In this document: in pieces, positions 56,894-63,890 of the stretch | Position numbering within the stretch: the first letter of the stretch is position 1 | How the letters are laid out: every line of letters begins with the position of its first letter | Assembly (NCBI GenBank): GCA_016784605.1 | Contig: JADHUI010000013.1 | Span: 1 to 63,890 of the forward strand | Length of the DNA: 63,890 nucleotides | Source of the DNA: Fidelibacterota bacterium | Lineage (GTDB): Bacteria; Fidelibacterota; Marinisomatia; Marinisomatales; UBA1611 | Reading direction: 5' to 3' | The notes under the pieces: generated by a model | Database searches by the model: none | The model's input: only the letters and a program-made list of their open reading frames with translations | What the model was told of the DNA's origin: nothing | Translations under genes and position numbers: made by a program

Positions 56894-57664
56894 ATGAATT
56901 TTATTCAAACATCCGTTCATGATAGAGTTGCGGCAGTAACCGTCGATAGACCGGATGCATTAAATGCAATGAACCCATCCGTATTGAAGGAATTAACCAC
57001 TCATATACAATCGGCAATAGATAACACCGATGTTCGAGTCATTGTATTAACAGGAAGGGGTGATAAAGCTTTTATTGCCGGTGCAGATATAAAAGAAATG
57101 TCTCAAATGTCAACAAAGGAAGCATATTCTTTTGGTCAATTAGGGAAAAAACTAGCTGATACCATTGAACAATCGCCTAAACCAGTGATTGCAGCTGTGA
57201 ATGGATTTGCATTAGGGGGTGGATGTGAAATTAGTTTAGCTTGTCATTTTCGATTTGCTTCTGAAAAGGCTAAATTTGCTCAACCCGAAGTTAAATTAGG
57301 AATCATCCCAGGTTGGGGAGGCACTCAGCGTCTTCCTCGAATAGTAGGAAAAGGGATAGCGACTGAACTCATTATTGGCGGACATATGATTGATGCAAAG
57401 GAAGCGCATAGAATTGGGCTCGTAAACCGTGTCTTTTCCAGTGATGCCCTTTTAGAAGAAACGAATGCTTTTGCACAATTAATCATTAAAAATGGACCCC
57501 AAGCTATTGCAGAATCATTAAGGTGTATTAACGAATCATCCAATAGAACATTGTCTGATGGATTGTCTCATGAAGTGAATTCTTTCGCACAATTATTTTC
57601 GACAGAAGAAACGAAAGAAGGGTTGACGGCCTTTGTAGAAAAACGTCCAGCACACTTTAGATAA
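56894..57664 (+). CDS. Enoyl-CoA hydratase/isomerase
   Basis: 256 aa from the ATG at 56894, placed after a GGGGGGA ribosome site; a TTG at 56882 would place that site inside the gene. Crotonase marks: oxyanion-hole stretch AFIAGADIKEM, NGFALGGGCEISLACHFRFAS, PEVKLGIIPGWGGTQRLPRIVG with the second catalytic glutamate in the PEVKLGI loop and the first in GGGCEI. It hydrates short-chain enoyl-CoA in fatty-acid breakdown. With methylmalonyl-CoA epimerase further on it suggests CoA-acid metabolism. Confidence 0.95.
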   Translation: MNFIQTSVHDRVAAVTVDRPDALNAMNPSVLKELTTHIQSAIDNTDVRVIVLTGRGDKAFIAGADIKEMSQMSTKEAYSFGQLGKKLADTIEQSPKPVIAAVNGFALGGGCEISLACHFRFASEKAKFAQPEVKLGIIPGWGGTQRLPRIVGKGIATELIIGGHMIDAKEAHRIGLVNRVFSSDALLEETNAFAQLIIKNGPQAIAESLRCINESSNRTLSDGLSHEVNSFAQLFSTEETKEGLTAFVEKRPAHFR

Positions 57665-57670
57665 TACATT

Positions 57671-58708
57671 GTGAAAAGAACGGTCATTTTGGCGATTGGA
57701 GCCTTTAACTATATTTTAAGTAAGACAGGAAATATGTTGCTTCGATATAAACCAGATGAAGTTGTTGCAATTATTGATCCCACTAAAGCTGGAGAAACAT
57801 CGGATAGTGTATTAGGATATGGTGGACAAGTACCTGTTGTTTCCAATTTTAAAGAATCACTCCCTTTTAACCCGAATGCTCTTGTCATTGGAAATGCGCC
57901 ACAAGGGGGAATTATCCATGAGGCATATCGTCATGAAATAAATCAAGCCATTGACGCAAAATGCGACATTTATAGCGGGATGCATGTTTTTTTAAATGAT
58001 GATCCATCTTTTTCAAAATTAGCTCAAATCAATCAAGTCTCTTTGGTGGATTTACGTCGCCCGCCCAAACAAAATCATTTCCCAAAAGGATTGTGGAAAA
58101 ACCGATCTTATCCTGTGATGCTCATTGTGGGGACTGATTGTGATACGGGTAAAATGACTACAGCATGGGAAATCAAAACTCGACTGAAAGATTATGGGAA
58201 AAAGGTTTCCTTCTTAGGCACAGGGCAAACGGGCATTCTCCTTGGTGAATCAGGCGTTCCTATTGATGCCATAGTGTCTGATTTTATGGCTGGGGAAGTT
58301 GAATATCATATGGATCAAATCAGCCAAGAATCGGATTTAGTCGTTGTTGAAGGTCAGGGTGCTATTAGCAATTATGCCTATTCTGGCGTTACACTTGGGC
58401 TTTTACATGGAACCATGCCCGATTTTATGATTATGACACATGATCCCGGGAGAGATTTGGATGTTTTAGATTACCCAATGCCAGATATACAAGAAATGAT
58501 GGATTTACACATTGAGCTATTAAAACCATTTAAGCATTCCACCTTTTTAGGCATAAATCTATTGACGCATAAACTGGATGAATCATCTGCATTAAACATG
58601 ATTCAAGCATGTGAGGAAAAATACCAATTACCGTGCACAGATTTAGTTCGGTTTGGAAATAGACATTTACTTGAAAAAATTGAAATCGCATTAAATCAAT
58701 GGACTTAA
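57671..58708 (+). CDS. dgcN: DUF1611 protein, DgcN-like
   Basis: 345 aa from a GTG at 57671 (6 bases after the previous stop). P-loop VGTDCDTGKMTTAWEI, later GTGQTGILLGESGVPIDAIVSDF and VVVEGQGAISNYAYSGVTLGLLHG are the DUF1611 marks. DUF1611 proteins have been described as D-glutamate N-acetyltransferases (DgcN) acting with DgcA, an enolase-superfamily racemase. Here the next gene is such an enolase, overlapping by 10 bases, which supports this reading; the pair could recycle D-amino acids from peptidoglycan. The activity is inferred. Confidence 0.85.
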   Translation: MKRTVILAIGAFNYILSKTGNMLLRYKPDEVVAIIDPTKAGETSDSVLGYGGQVPVVSNFKESLPFNPNALVIGNAPQGGIIHEAYRHEINQAIDAKCDIYSGMHVFLNDDPSFSKLAQINQVSLVDLRRPPKQNHFPKGLWKNRSYPVMLIVGTDCDTGKMTTAWEIKTRLKDYGKKVSFLGTGQTGILLGESGVPIDAIVSDFMAGEVEYHMDQISQESDLVVVEGQGAISNYAYSGVTLGLLHGTMPDFMIMTHDPGRDLDVLDYPMPDIQEMMDLHIELLKPFKHSTFLGINLLTHKLDESSALNMIQACEEKYQLPCTDLVRFGNRHLLEKIEIALNQWT

Positions 58709-59730
58709 CCTTTAAACAATTTAGAATCCAGTGTACACATCCCTTTGGTATATCCAGGAGTACACATGACTTTTATGATATTACTTTTGTCTATTTGGAG
58801 CAAGAGGGTATTATTGGACGTGGGGAAGCCGCTCCTTCCAAAAGATATGGTGAATATCCAAATCACGTTGTAGATCAACTGAAGAAAATAAATCATATTC
58901 CACCGTTTAATACTGCTGTAGAAGGTGATACATGGTTTATGTCTCAATCCCATGGAATTAAGTCTCTCGAAGCGGCATTAAGTATGGCATGGTTAGATTG
59001 GTGGACGCAGAAAAATGATCAACCATTATACGAATATTTTGGAGCGGATCCCACGCATCAACTGGCTACATCCTTCACCATTGCCATTGGCGATTTAAAT
59101 CTTATACCTGATAAAATTGAAGAAGCATCTCCTTATTCGATTATAAAAGTAAAATTAGGCGTCAATGAATTGGAAGATAAAGACATCATTCGCCGTATTA
59201 GAAAAGAAACGGATAAAGTTATTCGCGTTGATGCAAATGAAGGATGGGATTTAGAGACAGGAGAAAGAATGTGCCATTGGCTTGCGGATCAAAACGTTGA
59301 ATTTGTAGAACAGCCGTTTAAAGCAGACAATTTGGGGGACACAGCCCTTTTAAAGCACAAGTCACCCTTACCCATTATTGCAGATGAGAATAGCATGCAT
59401 TCGGGAGATATAGAGCCTATTGCACATGCCTTCCATGGAATCAATATAAAATTGATGAAATGTGGCAGTTTATTAGATGCAGAAAAAATGATTCAACTTG
59501 CACGAAAATACGATTTAAAAATTATGTTGGGGTGTATGGTAGAATCATCTGTGGGCATTACAGCAGCGTCTCATTTATCGCCGTTAGTTGATTATGCAGA
59601 TTTAGATGGAAATTTATTAATTAATAATGACCCATACGCTGGCGTTAAAATTCACAATGGGAAAATCATTCTTCCTGAAAGCCCGGGATTGGGAATGTCA
59701 TTAAATTCCGATATTGAAAACCTTTTATAA
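58699..59730 (+). CDS. dgcA: Enolase-superfamily dipeptide epimerase, DgcA-like
   Basis: 343 aa. First active-site lysine pair in IIKVKLG, metal ligands in VDANEGW, EQPF and ADEN, second lysine in INIKLMKCG, then MVESSVGI and YADLDGNLLI. The lineage is that of L-Ala-D/L-Glu epimerases; beside DUF1611 it may act on N-acetyl-D-glutamate. The alternative is an ordinary dipeptide epimerase of peptidoglycan recycling. The ATG overlaps the previous gene's end by 10 bases. Confidence 0.88.
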   Translation: MDLTFKQFRIQCTHPFGISRSTHDFYDITFVYLEQEGIIGRGEAAPSKRYGEYPNHVVDQLKKINHIPPFNTAVEGDTWFMSQSHGIKSLEAALSMAWLDWWTQKNDQPLYEYFGADPTHQLATSFTIAIGDLNLIPDKIEEASPYSIIKVKLGVNELEDKDIIRRIRKETDKVIRVDANEGWDLETGERMCHWLADQNVEFVEQPFKADNLGDTALLKHKSPLPIIADENSMHSGDIEPIAHAFHGINIKLMKCGSLLDAEKMIQLARKYDLKIMLGCMVESSVGITAASHLSPLVDYADLDGNLLINNDPYAGVKIHNGKIILPESPGLGMSLNSDIENLL

Positions 59731-59739
59731 GGAACATAC

Positions 59740-60144
59740 ATGAAAATACTAGGCATTGAACATATTGGTGTTGCTGTTGAAGATTGCGCACAGGATGCAC
59801 CCTTTTGGAATCATATTTTAGGGATAAATAAAACAGGATCAGAAACGGTTGAAGACCAAGGTGTAAAAACGGATATTTTTGATACGGGAAAGGGCAAAAT
59901 AGAATTATTGGAAGCATTGGATGATGCATCTCCCATTGCAAAATTTGTGATTAAAAAAGGATCTGGGATGCATCATGTATGCCTTCAGGTAGAAGATATA
60001 ACTTCAGCAATAAAAGAATTAAAAGAAAATAATATACAAACGATTGGCGATCATTATACCTCTGGGGCTGAAGGGTATAAAATCATATTTATTCACCCTA
60101 AATCCACAGGGGGTGTATTAGTTGAATTGGCAGAAAAGCCATAG
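59740..60144 (+). CDS. mce: Methylmalonyl-CoA epimerase
   Basis: 134 aa, vicinal-oxygen-chelate fold. IEHIGVAVEDC (metal His), GMHHVCLQVEDI (second metal His), GGVLVELAEKP (metal Glu). It interconverts (S)- and (R)-methylmalonyl-CoA on the propionate/odd-chain or branched amino-acid route. The mutase genes are not in this window. Confidence 0.94.
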   Translation: MKILGIEHIGVAVEDCAQDAPFWNHILGINKTGSETVEDQGVKTDIFDTGKGKIELLEALDDASPIAKFVIKKGSGMHHVCLQVEDITSAIKELKENNIQTIGDHYTSGAEGYKIIFIHPKSTGGVLVELAEKP

Positions 60145-60151
60145 GCTATTC

Positions 60152-60757
60152 ATGAGAAGGCGTGACTATTCATCAGGTGATCATGGACAAATTGAAACGA
60201 TTGCTTTTCAATCTGAAGTCGGATATTTAGGTATAATCGATCATAATCATATTCCGCGAACCGTTCCATTAAACTTTATTTATATGGATGAATCGGTATT
60301 TTTTCATGGAGCGGATGAAGGAGAAAAATTCGATTTCTTTTCAACAAATCCCAATGTTTCTTTTAGTCTTGTAAAACCCTATTCCATGATTCCATCTTAT
60401 TGGGTTGCTAGAGGTTATGCATGTCCAGCCACTCAATTCTATAAATCAATCTATTTTAAAGGAGTTGGGACAATTGAACCCGATGTAGAGATGAAAGCGG
60501 ACATTTTAGAGACTTTTATGAAAAAGTATCAACCGGAAGGTGGATATAAAAAAATTACAACAACAGATCAATTATATAAAAAAGCATTAGAAGAAGTATC
60601 CATATTTAAAATTCAAATAGAGTCGGTAGATCTTAAATTCAAATTTGGCCAGAATCATAGTGTTGAAAAACGGCAAACTATTATGGAAAAGCTTATTGAA
60701 AGAAATGATGGATTAGATAAGGATACAGCAGAAGAAATAGGGAAAACATTATTGTAA
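60152..60757 (+). CDS. Pyridoxamine-5'-phosphate-oxidase-like flavin protein
   Basis: 201 aa from the ATG at 60152. It has the split-barrel look of the Pyridox_ox_2 group: GYLGIIDHNHIPRTVPLNFIYMDESVFFHGADEGEKFDFFSTNPNVSFSLV, ending FKFGQNHSVEKRQTIMEKL. Such proteins bind FMN, F420 or heme; some are related to nitroimidazole reduction (NimA). The cofactor cannot be told from the sequence. It is 7 bases after mce. Confidence 0.85.
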   Translation: MRRRDYSSGDHGQIETIAFQSEVGYLGIIDHNHIPRTVPLNFIYMDESVFFHGADEGEKFDFFSTNPNVSFSLVKPYSMIPSYWVARGYACPATQFYKSIYFKGVGTIEPDVEMKADILETFMKKYQPEGGYKKITTTDQLYKKALEEVSIFKIQIESVDLKFKFGQNHSVEKRQTIMEKLIERNDGLDKDTAEEIGKTLL

Positions 60758-61061
60758 ATAATACTATTTAATCCCTTCATTCATCTGCCAAAAATAAACG
60801 CAGTTAAATGCGGATATTCTAAATGTTAAAAAACAGTCATTATAAATATATTTTATTTTTTACCACCGCGACTCTTATACGAGTCATGCATCGTATTACT
60901 TCCGTCGATATTAGCCGTTAATCGTTTATATTTTTTTCTTACCTTGCGTATCCCCAGCACCTTTTTATTCCCCCATTGTGGGGGATGCAAGGGGGTCTCA
61001 ATAAATGGGCAAAGGGGGATTTATGGGGGTTATCAATAATGAAAGAAAATAAAAATTACGC
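60758..61061. other. Convergent intergenic region with G-run repeat
   Basis: No gene is visible here. A hairpin CCCCCATTGTGGGGG lies at 60970-60984. Runs of five Gs stand at 60980-60984, 60991-60995, 61014-61018 and 61025-61029 within 50 bases (plus GGG at 61007-61009), spaced so that a G-quadruplex on the plus strand is possible. The first part (60758-60960) is AT-rich with a GACTC..GAGTC inverted pair at 60870-60885. It may end both flanking transcripts. Confidence 0.65.
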
Positions 61062-61991
61062 TTAACCATCGCCGAAGTAATATTGTGATTCCAGGATAAT
61101 ATTCATATTCATCATTGAATTTTCATATTTACCTTTTCCATACGTATAAAAATCAAAATCGATCTTCGATATTTCTTTTTGAATTAAAGACCAAAGGAAC
61201 CAATAAAAATCAGGGAATGGTTTTAATAATTGCACTTTTTCCCAAAAATCCTTTTCATGATTTCCTTCACAATAAATATGAATCAACTTTTTTTCCAATT
61301 CTTTCGGTAAAAGCGTTTCCTGAAACATATCTGCAATATCGTAGGCCGCTGGAGCCATCCCAGCGTATTCCCAATCAATCACAGCTAATCCTGTAGGGAA
61401 GTCAGGACTATTTACAGCTAAGAAATTTTCAGCTAATAAATCAATGTGGCATGGGACATAGTCATCTTTAGGTATATTTAATCTTTGGTCTAACACATGT
61501 AATTTCTGGATGGATTGATCTATGTCGAATTCGCTTAAATCGGCATGAAGACTCTCAAGGATTTTTAGCATTTTTTCAATTTCAATGATTGGATTAAAAA
61601 TGCGATTTAATGTGATATGACTTGAATGAATTTTACGGATTGTATCCATAATCGGCTTATGATAGGATTCATTCAAAAAGTCATCATTATTAAGTGTTTT
61701 AGCATGATCAATGAATTCGACAGATGTGTATCGATTCTCTGGGGAAAAATGAATCATTTTTGGCGAAATCCCTATTTCAGCCATGAGTTTCATTGTTTCT
61801 GCTTCTGCAGTGCGATCGATAAATAATTCTGTATTTTCACCATAAAAACGAACAGCCCAATCGCCCAAGTCGGATTTAATTCGAAAAAGGGTATTTGTAA
61901 TGCCACCCGTGAGGGGTGTTATTGTATAATCAATTCCTTTTAATTCGGGGAAAACAGTCAGGATAGATTCATGTTCAAATGGGTTATACAT
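61062..61991 (-). CDS. Choline/ethanolamine-kinase-like protein
   Basis: 309 aa. A small-molecule kinase fold: LTGGITNTLFRIKS (nucleotide loop), WAVRFYGENTELFIDR, catalytic Brenner motif CHIDLLAENFL and the metal-binding AVIDWEYAGM. It looks like LicA or choline kinase and may phosphorylate choline, ethanolamine or thiamine; I cannot tell which. Convergent with the flavin protein gene and divergent from the T9SS-tail remnant. Confidence 0.88.
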   Translation of the reverse strand: MYNPFEHESILTVFPELKGIDYTITPLTGGITNTLFRIKSDLGDWAVRFYGENTELFIDRTAEAETMKLMAEIGISPKMIHFSPENRYTSVEFIDHAKTLNNDDFLNESYHKPIMDTIRKIHSSHITLNRIFNPIIEIEKMLKILESLHADLSEFDIDQSIQKLHVLDQRLNIPKDDYVPCHIDLLAENFLAVNSPDFPTGLAVIDWEYAGMAPAAYDIADMFQETLLPKELEKKLIHIYCEGNHEKDFWEKVQLLKPFPDFYWFLWSLIQKEISKIDFDFYTYGKGKYENSMMNMNIILESQYYFGDG

Positions 61992-62019
61992 AGAATCAAT
62001 TTAATGTAAATTAAAGTAA

Positions 62020-62316
62020 AATGATGTCAATATTCCAAATGTATTTGCCTTGCATCAGAATTATCCAAATCCATTTAATCCAACCACGACCCTTCAATAT
62101 GATTTACCTGAAGATGCTCAAGTTCGGATTATGGTTTATGATTTGATGGGACGAGAAGTTAAAACCTTGGTGAACTCTCAACAAAATGCAGGATTCAAAT
62201 CGATCATTTGGGATGCAACGAATGATCTAGGACAACCTGTGAGTGCAGGTATGTATTTGTACCGTATTTCTGCTGGAAACTTTCATTCAATTAAGAAGAT
62301 GATTTTGTTGAAGTAA
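62020..62316 (+). pseudogene. Orphan T9SS sorting-domain remnant
   Basis: A frame opening just after a TAA at 62017 reads NDVNIPNVFALHQNYPNPFNPTT..., ending KKMILLK. FALHQNYPNPFNPTT is the standard start of a T9SS type A sorting domain, so the fragment holds about 10 residues before the domain and the domain itself, but no signal peptide, passenger or start codon upstream (the ATGs at 62021 and 62024 are in other frames). It is the end of a secreted protein gene whose main part was deleted. Translation from TTG at 62050 is possible but could not deliver a secreted protein. Confidence 0.75.
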
Positions 62317-62325
62317 AAAAAACGA

Positions 62326-62358
62326 AACTTTGCGGAAGTTTCAAACTTCCGCAAAGTT
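62326..62358. repeat. Perfect 16-bp palindrome (REP-like)
   Basis: AACTTTGCGGAAGTTT (62326-62341), one base, then its exact reverse complement (62343-62358), right after the T9SS-tail remnant. I recall this kind of palindrome from interspersed repeats in FCB-group genomes, which may carry a REP-associated transposase elsewhere. Confidence 0.8.
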
Positions 62359-62367
62359 AATTATAAT

Positions 62368-62400
62368 AAAAAGGGATGGCTTTTGCTGTCCCTTTTTTTT
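62368..62400 (+). terminator. Rho-independent terminator
   Basis: AAAAAGGGA (62368-62376) pairs with TCCCTTTTT (62389-62397) and runs into a long T stretch. It lies behind the tail remnant, suggesting it is the original terminator of the deleted gene. The following stretch to 62555 is AT-rich, without a clear feature. Confidence 0.85.
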
Positions 62401-62555
62401 TGAGTATCCTATTCTACAAATACCCAAAAATATCCGAGTCATCCTAAAAACATTGTATAAAGTCCCAATTATGGTTACAATCTAAATATTGAATCATTGA
62501 GTATAGAAAAAAGTAAATAACAAAGTGAATATCCTTTTTTTAGAATACACACATT

Positions 62556-63890
62556 ATGATGAAAAATAACATTAAATCTTTAAAAAATTCGTTCAATAGC
62601 GAAAACTATGATGAAGCCATTGAAATCGCGAAAAAATGCCTAAAAGAGTCTCTTCCTTCCCAAACTAAAGATAGAGCGATTGTCCATTTTTACTTGGCAC
62701 AATCCTACGAGAGAACACATGATTTTACGCAAGCTCAATTATATTATGATAAAGCATTAATGTATTATCAAGGTATAGACGATGAAGAAATTCTGTTTTC
62801 AATTAACAATGCATTAGGAATCATATCTAATCGATTTGATAAGTTTAAAGATTCGGAAACATTTTTTGAAAAGGCATTGTTTATTGCTGAACGATTAAAT
62901 GATCAGGAAAAAGTATTTAGCATTATGAATAATATTGCTGCAAGCAGACGATCCTTAGGCAATATTTATTCTGCATTAGAATTATACCATCAATGCATTA
63001 CCTATGCACAAAAAATAAAAAAACCATATTTCATCGCAATGAGTTTATATAATTTCACCCGTTGTAAGCTGATCCTTAACGAGGATATCTCAAATAATAT
63101 GATTCAGGACATTGATAAAGCTATTTCTTTATTTGAAAAAGAAAACTATATCGATGATTCTAACAGTGCTAAAAATGTTAAAGCGGGTATTTTATTATCT
63201 TTGGGAAAAATAGATAAATCCTTAGACATTGTCCAAGAAGTAAAGGACTATTACAAAAGCAATAATGATACTTTTCGGTATTTATCATCTAACCTAGATC
63301 ATGCAAAAATTTTATCTGAAATAGGGGAAAATGAAAATGCGATTCAATTAGTGATTGAAACGATTGAAATGGCAAAACAAAATGATTATCCGGGAATAAG
63401 AAAAGAAGGGATATACGCACTTTCAAACTATTACAATAAAATTGAAAATTTTAAAAAAGAAGCTCATTATTTAAAAAAATTAATGAAGTTAGAGGCGGAA
63501 TTATCTAAACAGGTATATCAAAAGAACATAGATCGCAGAACAATTGAAATTGAAAAATTAATGGTTGAACTGGAAACAGAAAGAAAAGAGCAGGAAATCA
63601 TTCAATTAGAACAAGAACTGGAATTGAAAAAACGAGAATTAATATCCAAAGTTGTTAATATTATAAAAAGAAATGACATGCTTGAAGATATCCTAAGTAA
63701 CTTAAATCTAATGGATGTAAATAATAAAAAATCTGCATCCATATTATATAAAACCTGGATTCAAGTAGTAAGTGCAACAGTGTCTGATTCTCCAAAAAAT
63801 ACTTCATTGGGTGTTTTATACCCAAGTCTTTTTCTTGGACGATTGTTAAGTCTTTTCGTGGCGTGGATTATTTCCTTATCTGTTATGGTT
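62556..63890 (+). CDS. TPR-repeat protein, partial (3' end beyond window)
   Basis: The ATG at 62556 (a second ATG follows directly) opens 445 codons running off the right edge in frame. No signal peptide, so cytoplasmic. Tetratricopeptide repeats fill about residues 8-310 (SENYDEAIEIAKKCL, AQSYERTHDFTQAQLYYDKALMYYQ, FFEKALFIAERLNDQEKVFSIMNNIAASRRSLGNIYSALELYHQCITYA). From ~300 to 390 a coiled coil (KQVYQKNIDRRTIEIEKLMVELETERKEQEIIQLEQELELKKRELISKV) precedes an unidentified domain that is cut. TPR followed by such a coil often leads into a LuxR/HTH or kinase output domain in this group; here the visible end does not settle it. Confidence 0.8.
   Translation, partial: MMKNNIKSLKNSFNSENYDEAIEIAKKCLKESLPSQTKDRAIVHFYLAQSYERTHDFTQAQLYYDKALMYYQGIDDEEILFSINNALGIISNRFDKFKDSETFFEKALFIAERLNDQEKVFSIMNNIAASRRSLGNIYSALELYHQCITYAQKIKKPYFIAMSLYNFTRCKLILNEDISNNMIQDIDKAISLFEKENYIDDSNSAKNVKAGILLSLGKIDKSLDIVQEVKDYYKSNNDTFRYLSSNLDHAKILSEIGENENAIQLVIETIEMAKQNDYPGIRKEGIYALSNYYNKIENFKKEAHYLKKLMKLEAELSKQVYQKNIDRRTIEIEKLMVELETERKEQEIIQLEQELELKKRELISKVVNIIKRNDMLEDILSNLNLMDVNNKKSASILYKTWIQVVSATVSDSPKNTSLGVLYPSLFLGRLLSLFVAWIISLSVMV

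Overview
The window looks like one contiguous piece of a chromosome from an AT-rich Gram-negative bacterium of the FCB group, most likely a Candidatus Neomarinimicrobiota (Marinimicrobia) relative. The evidence is the secreted proteins ending in type IX secretion (T9SS) sorting tails of the YPNPFNPTT kind, the many signal peptides and lipoboxes, giant fibronectin/Ig-repeat secreted proteins, and a core set of ordinary chromosomal genes with no phage or plasmid functions. The phylum assignment is an inference from style, not from a marker gene.

Layout. 1-1395 (-): a secreted protein cut by the left edge. 1618-5154 (+): a tight cluster of a PycTM-like membrane protein, a collagen-like lipoprotein, a SUI1/YciH factor, a UshA-like protein with an in-frame UGA and a very good bacterial SECIS hairpin (a probable selenoprotein), a rhodanese and a MauE/DoxX-like membrane protein. 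tRNA-Gly follows. 5303-10554 (-): two Ig-repeat lipoproteins plus an unknown protein. 10578-13905 (+): a beta-barrel protein, a small membrane protein and an LVIVD-propeller T9SS cargo. 14078-22800 (+): a Yej/Opp-type oligopeptide ABC transporter with an oligoendopeptidase F. One ATPase carries two hydrophobic insertions, and a palindromic repeat element sits between the two permease genes. 22801-25924: small exported or membrane proteins and another T9SS cargo.

25982-27460 (-): a fusion of a phytol-kinase-like (VTE5) and a DUF92/VTE6-like domain. 28187-37937 (+): two giant paralogous fibronectin proteins, each ending in a caspase-like domain that has lost both catalytic residues, then a PKD-domain membrane protein and a ROK sugar kinase. 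tRNA-Met, gdhA and a receiver-receiver-PPDK_N protein (-) follow.

42679-60757 (+): mostly housekeeping: comF-pgk-tpiA-secG, tRNA-Leu, a coiled-coil protein, a TPR protein, HAD phosphatase-acpS-nnr-VanZ-recN-murA, trkA-trkH, enoyl-CoA hydratase, a DgcN/DgcA-like pair, methylmalonyl-CoA epimerase and a flavin-binding oxidase-like protein. Many of these overlap by a few bases and read as operons. The right end holds a G-run repeat, a choline-kinase-like gene (-), an orphan T9SS-tail remnant and the start of a TPR protein cut by the edge.

The strongest unusual signals are the UGA/SECIS gene, the tandem pseudo-caspases, the ABC ATPase with membrane-like insertions, the VTE5-VTE6 fusion and the PycTM-like protein without a cyclase. 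All names come from reading the sequence; no database search was run.
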